Of a stretch of DNA of 37,010 bases, positions 32,529 to 37,010 are shown piece by piece. How positions within the stretch are numbered: the stretch's first letter is position 1; every line of letters starts with the position of its first letter. The notes below the pieces were generated by a model. The model had not been told where the DNA came from, made no database searches, and saw only the letters and a list, made by a program, of their open reading frames with translations. The stretch covers positions 1 to 37,010 of the forward strand of contig BAAFSQ010000085.1 of assembly GCA_054661495.1 (NCBI GenBank), in the 5' to 3' direction. Source of the DNA: Zygophlyctis sp. KS116. Its lineage: Eukaryota > Chytridiomycota. The translations under genes and the position numbers were made by a program.

Positions 32529-33344
32529 CTAATGATTCCAGCTAGCATTCTTTGCATTCATTGAATTCATAGCATCATAATTATTTAATGAATATCCATC
32601 ATACTCCATTGCCACAGGACTTCCATAATGCATTACTGTCTGATAATTCACTGGACGGTCCGGAAAAGGAGAGAGTGCTTTTGAATTCATCAGAGGCCGC
32701 TTATTACTACTAGTATCAATATCAAAATTCAATAGTTCGTCTAGATCTTTTTCTCTTTTAGATTGATTCCTTGCCCAGATAACAAAACCAATTAAAACTC
32801 CTACGCAGGCCAAGAGTATTAGTATTCCAAAAGTTAATGCAATTGTAGAAAGAAAGCTGGGAGGAGATGATTGTACTTTTTTAGGGATTGAAGAACTGCT
32901 AATGATAGATGTACTAATAGATGTACTAATGCTGCTAATGGTTGTTGATGTAGGAGTAATTTCGCTAGTGGTTAACTTTGGAATAGATCCATTATATATT
33001 CTAAATGGTTCAGAGACTTGTACTCCTTGTCCATCACATAAAATCGGCCCAAGAACAAACCCATTCTTACAATCTGCCCAATATCCATTGATTTTTATCG
33101 GTCCTTGAAGTAATTCCTGATCTGACGGAACAGTCATTGTGCATGTTATTTTAAAAGATTGAGATTCAACATTTTTACAGATTGACCATTCATAGCCAGA
33201 TTCAGATACAAGAGAGAGAGAGCCAAACATTGTTTTATTCAACTTTATAGATGGAGAAAAAGAGACAGACTCTGTCTCTCCAACCAACCAACCTCTTTCA
33301 AGATCAGTGATTGTAACTAGTATGAGTAAAAATAAATTATACAA
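32529..33344 (-). CDS. type I membrane protein with Ser/Thr-rich stalk, unknown
   Basis: 271 aa, one exon. It has a short hydrophobic signal-like N-terminus (MYNLFLLILVTI), then an ectodomain of about 110 residues with four Cys (ICKN, ITCT, ADCKN, ILCDG), probably two disulfides. A Ser/Thr/Ile stalk of about 45 residues follows (likely O-glycosylated), then one transmembrane segment (FGILILLACVGVLIGFVIW) and a cytosolic tail of about 75 residues with a dense Tyr/Asn/Met end. I do not recognise the ectodomain. The layout is that of a cell-surface or endomembrane receptor-like protein. It sits between the DUF1764 gene (29 bp) and TXNDC9 (42 bp), all on the same strand. Confidence 0.78.
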   Translation of the reverse strand: MYNLFLLILVTITDLERGWLVGETESVSFSPSIKLNKTMFGSLSLVSESGYEWSICKNVESQSFKITCTMTVPSDQELLQGPIKINGYWADCKNGFVLGPILCDGQGVQVSEPFRIYNGSIPKLTTSEITPTSTTISSISTSISTSIISSSSIPKKVQSSPPSFLSTIALTFGILILLACVGVLIGFVIWARNQSKREKDLDELLNFDIDTSSNKRPLMNSKALSPFPDRPVNYQTVMHYGSPVAMEYDGYSLNNYDAMNSMNAKNASWNH

Positions 33345-33386
33345 GATTTAGACAAGATTGAATTCATATTAAAATTTTCATTAATC

Positions 33387-34010
33387 TTAGGCATAATCAT
33401 CCTCTTCTTGTGCATTGATAAATTCAACTTTTGGTACAGGTTGTGGTAAGAATTTACTTGCCTTTAGTCTCCACTCTAAAGCAGATGTTGGAAATGAATC
33501 TTTATCTTCAGAGATTCCTTCAAATCCAATTATTTTATCAAAAGTAATTGCATCCTTGAAGCAAACCAGACATGGAAGCACTTGTATTCCTAATTTAGTA
33601 ACCAAGAAATTGCAATTTTCCACAAATATTTTTAAAAATCTAATCTCTGGATATTGTCTAGCCAATGTCTATTTTTTAAATAGCTTTTAGTACCTGTAAA
33701 TGTTGATCCATTATTCTACACCTTTTAAAATCTCTATGCGCAAAATGAACTACAACACGAGGAATTTCAGTTGTTAAATCCATCAGTGCCTTTTCACTCT
33801 GTACCAAATCATATGAGCCATACTTTTCTGCTGCTGCCTTTTCAGCAGCGAAGTTAAATCTTTTGATTTAATTTTTAAAACTCACTCTGACTGTAATTCT
33901 CTCCGTCTTTTTTCCATTAAATCGCCAGGGACATCATCCCAGAATTCTTCATCAGAGAGCTCTCTATCACTGTCTTCATGGCTAAATTTAGTATGATTTG
34001 ATTACATCAT
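33387..34010 (-). CDS. TXNDC9: TXNDC9/Plp1 phosducin-like thioredoxin-fold protein
   Basis: Phosducin-like protein of the TXNDC9/Plp1 group, which binds the CCT chaperonin and modulates folding of actin and tubulin. 182 aa, four exons: 34010-34006 (only five coding bases, ATGAT), 33981-33886, 33859-33694 and 33668-33387. The thioredoxin-like core reads VVVHFAHRDFKRCRIMDQHL, then RFLKIFVENCNFLVTKLGIQVLPCLVCFKD, then IIGFEG and ALEWRL; the redox CxxC is absent, as expected for this family. The first exon is inferred because the HEDSDRELSDEEFW frame has no ATG of its own but joins exactly to ATGAT across a 24-nt GTAATC..TTTAG intron. Only 15 bp separate this start from that of the divergent sepiapterin reductase. 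Confidence 0.88.
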
Positions 34011-34025
34011 TTTTTGACACGTAAA

Positions 34026-34783
34026 ATGAAAATAGCAATCGTAACGGGGGCTTCTGGAGGCCTCGGCTGGGAATTATGTCTGCAATTGGATTCTACTGTA
34101 GATCGTTTTATACTATGTGGTTCACAAGACTCTGCGGATCGGTTAAATGATTTAAAGTTGCTTTTAAAGTAATTTACTTTTTCTTAAATTCTAGATCAGA
34201 CTGCTCTGTATATTCTTTTGATGCGTCTTTGGGGGACACTGGATTTTTAAGTGAAAATGAAACATTGCTCAAACAGGCTGATGAAGTTTTAGCTTTTTGG
34301 TTGGCAGGATCATTGGGGACTCTTGTTAGAATTCCAGATTTACAAGATATTGCGTCAACTCTAAATTTGAATATTACAGTCCCTATAATTCAGACTCGGG
34401 TATTACTCAATCTTCTTGATTCTAAAACAGTTTTAAAAATTATTAATTTTTCATCATTGGCAGCACTAGAGCCATTTGATTGTTGGTCATTATATTGTAC
34501 GGGAAAGTCTGCTAGGGATGCGTTTTTTAAATGTTTAGCTCATGAATCAGATATGGGATCAAGGACTGTAAGAGTCTTAAATTATGCTCCTGGACCATGT
34601 ATTACAAGAATGAAGGATCAGATACTAAATACCATGCCCAAAGTTCCTCTTAAATCTTCAATGGAAAAAATTTCATGGATCCCTGTAAAAGACTCTATAC
34701 GAGTTTTATTAAAAGTTTTAGAAATGGGTCAGTTTGAAAATGGAGCTCATGTAGATTACTATGATGTTCAAAACCCTGGCTAA
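34026..34783 (+). CDS. SPR: sepiapterin reductase (SDR family)
   Basis: Short-chain dehydrogenase for the last step of tetrahydrobiopterin synthesis, NADPH dependent. 243 aa, exons 34026-34168 and 34195-34783 with a 26-nt intron. The cofactor loop is TGASGGLG (7-14). The catalytic Tyr148 and Lys152 are in SLYCTGKSARDAFF with Ser in INFSSLAA before them, and VRVLNYAPGPCITRM is characteristic of sepiapterin reductases rather than other SDRs. I see no other pterin gene here. A more general SDR activity is possible. Confidence 0.85.
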
Positions 34784-34940
34784 GCGGGTAAACGATCCAG
34801 GCGATGATGAAACCATCTGCTCATCAAATTTTGCTTTTGCTGTGGAATTTTGTCAAAAATTGTGAAAATTTGTGATACAAATGAAAATTTTAAAAGGATA
34901 TCAAGCCTAGAAGCAATTTTTATCTTGAAAAAAAAAAGAA

Positions 34941-37010
34941 ATGTTATTCATCAATACTGCGATCGCATTGACATTTTTGCCATCTATTCTCTCTGCCCCT
35001 GCATCATCAGCTGGAACTCTGGCTAGAGATGATCTTGAAGGTGGATTTTCTAATGATTTCATGACACCTATGGAAAGGGAAGATGAACTAAATGATGATT
35101 ATGAATTTGGTCAAACAAATGCCAATTACAAGCATCGCATGCATGAAGCATCAGGTGCTGATGGAGATGATTTCCTCCAATCTAATACAGAGGTCAAAAA
35201 ATCTATGGATGATTATGAAGACTATGAAAGTCCACTGCAAGCGGGTCGTAAACAGCATTTTGATGATGATTTTGAAGATGAAGAAGACGACGATTATGAA
35301 ATGTCTGCTCCACCACTAAACCCATCTGGTGGGGTTTCTGTGATGAATCCAAAACCTACCAAAACTACCTATACTGTAATGGTCAAGACTGGTGACAAAT
35401 TGTTTTCAGGAACTCGGGCCCATGCTTTCATTCAATTCGGGGATGCAAATGGGAATAAAGTCAATACTTTCTTGAATAAGAACGCAATGTTTAGGTTACG
35501 TAGATTTAAGGCTCACAACATTGATGTTTTCAAGGTTACTACATATTCCAAGTTGGATGATGTTTGCACAATCACTTTAGGAGATGATTTTACAGGTGCT
35601 TTCCCTCAATGGTATGATTATTAAAATCTAATTTTAAGGTATGTGGATTTTGTGACCATTCAACGTGATGGCGAAGCCTGGACATTCCCGGTCAATCAGT
35701 GGATTAACAAAAAAAATGGTGAGTCTGGGCGCCCATTTGTTACTGTGGATCAATGTGTTAAAAACTTTGAATTTGACAATGAAGTGCCCAATCCCGCTTA
35801 TTCGGAAGATGGCATGGATACTACTTTTGACTCTGAAAAAGATTTGATTGCTCAAACTAAGGTCAGCTTTGAGGATGAAGAAAATGATGAAAACAATTAC
35901 ATGATTTCGGATTTGGGAGCTCAAACTACTTCCTCAACTTCTTGCACTGGAAGTAGCTCTGCAACTTCAACTCCATGCACTAAATCAGTTTTGCCAACAC
36001 CTGTTTCTGAAGTATCTACTCCATGCACTAAATCAGTGTTGCCAACTCCTTTGCCAGAGGTATCTACTCCATGCACCAAATCAGTTTTGCCAACACCTTT
36101 GCCTGAAGTATCTACTCCATGCACCAAATCAGTGTTGCCAACTCCTTTGCCTGAAGTATCTACTCCATGCACCAAATCAGTGTTGCCAACACCTGTTTCT
36201 GAAGTATCTACTCCATGCACTAAATCAGTTTTGCCAACTCCTTTGCCTGAAGTATCTACTCCATGCACCAAATCAGTTTTGCCAACACCTTTGACTGAAG
36301 TATCTACTCCATGTACCAAATCAGTGTTGCCAACTCCTTTGCCTGAAGTATCTACTCCATGCACCAAATCAGTGTTGCCAACTCCTTTGCCAGAGGTATC
36401 TACTCCATGTACTAAGAGTGCAAACCCAACTCCAGTTCCTGAAAGTTACGGGCCAATTCTACCTATGACTCCTGAAGATGAAGACGATTACTCTTTTGGG
36501 CCTGAAGACTTTCCTGAATACGGACTACCTGAAACCCCTCTACCCGACTATGGTTACGGTCCAGCTCATACTCTTTTACCGGATTATCCAGAAGACATTT
36601 CAGAATATGGACCAATTCCAACTGGACTTCCTTCTGTAATTCCAGATGATATATTCCCAGCTACTGGATCTTATGAAACCCCAGTACCAGCTCCTCGCCC
36701 AAAGAGAAAATGTAGACAAAAGCCTACCCTTACTGGCTATGGAACTCCACTACCAGACTTCCCAGAGATCCCTTATGGAACTCCAGTACCTGATTACCCT
36801 GAAATCCCTTATGGAACTCCACTACCAGACTTCCCAGAGATCCCTTATGGAACTCCACTACCTGAAATCGGATATGGAACTCCACTACCTGAAATCGGAT
36901 ATGGAACTCCAGTACCTGATTACCCTGAAATCCCTTATGGAACTCCACTACCAGACTTCCCAGAGATCCCTTATGGAACTCCACTACCTGAAATCGGATA
37001 TGGAACTCCA
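34941..37010 (+). CDS. secreted acidic PLAT-domain protein with Pro-rich tandem repeats (3' end outside window)
   Basis: At least 681 aa, exons 34941-35611 and 35639 onward (27-nt intron); the frame is still open at the last base. A signal peptide (MLFINTAIALTFLPSILSAP) leads to a strongly acidic region (about 28-125, Asp/Glu/Tyr). A domain at about 142-265 (YTVMVKTGDKLFSGTRAHAFIQFGD...FVTIQRDGEAWTFPVNQWI) looks like PLAT/LH2. A second acidic linker follows, then ten 16-residue repeats (STPCTKSVLPTPLPEV) at 334-493. Next comes a Pro/Tyr/Gly region with a basic RPKRKCRQK site, then YGTPLPDFPEIP/YGTPLPEIG repeats to the window end. I infer an extracellular, wall, cyst or host-facing structural protein; no named family covers the whole. 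The upstream 157 bp holds no other gene. Confidence 0.85.
35967..36446 (+). repeat. ten 48-bp coding tandem repeats
   Basis: Exactly ten 48-bp units, starting at 35967, 36015, 36063 and so on to 36399. Nine encode STPCTKSVLPTP followed by LPEV, VSEV or LTEV; the tenth is degenerate (CTKSANPTPVPE). Silent variants (cac/cacc, gttttg/gtgttg, acacct/actcct) are shuffled among units rather than graded, which suggests recombination or conversion between copies. Each unit contributes one Cys. Confidence 0.95.
36738..37010 (+). repeat. YGTP-type 27/36-bp coding tandem repeats, cut by window end
   Basis: Units begin tatggaactcca. A 36-bp form encodes YGTPLPDFPEIP or YGTPVPDYPEIP and a 27-bp form encodes YGTPLPEIG. 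Eight full units occur in mixed order with a ninth beginning at the window edge. Longer blocks recur (DFPEIP then DYPEIP then DFPEIP), indicating a higher-order duplication. Confidence 0.93.

Noticed and set aside
35921-36367. 148-aa antisense frame with GVDTSGKGVGKTDLVH repeats
   Set aside because: A mirror of the 48-bp sense repeats. The sense strand has signal peptide, PLAT domain and intron-consistent frame; the antisense is a by-product of repeat periodicity in multiples of three.
35967-36446. CRISPR-like array
   Set aside because: Units are contiguous, without unique spacers, and translate in frame as protein repeats in a eukaryotic gene.
36730-36984. Antisense frame rich in EFHKGSLGSL
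   Set aside because: Same cause: the complement of the YGTP repeats, with no independent support.
105-37010. Ciliate origin, suggested by Paramecium-like intron sizes
   Set aside because: TAA, TAG and TGA all terminate genes with family-typical ends, and none is read through inside conserved domains, so the standard code applies.

Overview
This is a gene-dense eukaryotic nuclear fragment (standard genetic code, AT-rich). I resolve 25 protein genes and one intronic snoRNA. The best guess for the organism is an early-diverging, zoosporic member of the fungal lineage or a close relative. The reasons are a Yck1/2-type casein kinase, an OAC1-type mitochondrial carrier and PSD1, which point to fungi or allies, together with an intact sperm-tail PG-rich (SHIPPO) repeat gene, which is normally found only in organisms that build flagella. 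A full mitochondrial life is implied by PSD1, a mitochondrial TrpRS, the oxaloacetate carrier and ALDH7A1. The placement is inference and no species is claimed.

Two features of architecture stand out. First, I reconstructed 81 introns from reading-frame continuity plus family similarity. Eighty are only 23-32 nt long (GTA..AG, T-rich) and one is 138 nt; the long one carries a C/D-box snoRNA that looks like U59/snR54. Second, genes are packed tightly. Intergenic gaps run from 15 to about 200 bp and no gene-free stretch exceeds 200 bp. Three convergent pairs actually share a TTAA tetranucleotide that holds both stop codons.

Layout. 1-4,900: a possible 3' gene tail, CK1 (-), ABCB6/HMT1 transporter (+), DUF6787 membrane protein (-), and a promoter with a triple 22-bp repeat. 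4,900-13,400 (all +): RNA polymerase I second-largest subunit, derlin, a coiled-coil unknown, a secreted class 3 lipase and another unknown. 13,400-19,400 (all -): OAC1 carrier, a 150-aa unknown, cytosolic LeuRS with the intronic snoRNA, and an arrestin. 19,480-21,830 (+): PSD1 and mitochondrial TrpRS. 21,850-29,950: two plant-type GH35 beta-galactosidases (-) bracketing an Atg18/WIPI protein and ALDH7A1 (+). 30,140-32,230 (+): DPM3 and the SHIPPO-repeat protein. 32,230-34,010 (-): a DUF1764 protein, a type I membrane protein and a TXNDC9 phosducin-like thioredoxin. 34,026-37,010 (+): sepiapterin reductase, then a large secreted acidic PLAT-domain protein with two families of Pro-rich tandem repeats, cut by the window end.

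The genes are mostly unrelated housekeeping functions (translation, rRNA synthesis, lipid and glycan synthesis, ER quality control, autophagy). The secreted lipase, the membrane-anchored galactosidases and the repeat protein are the surface-facing, lifestyle-related part.
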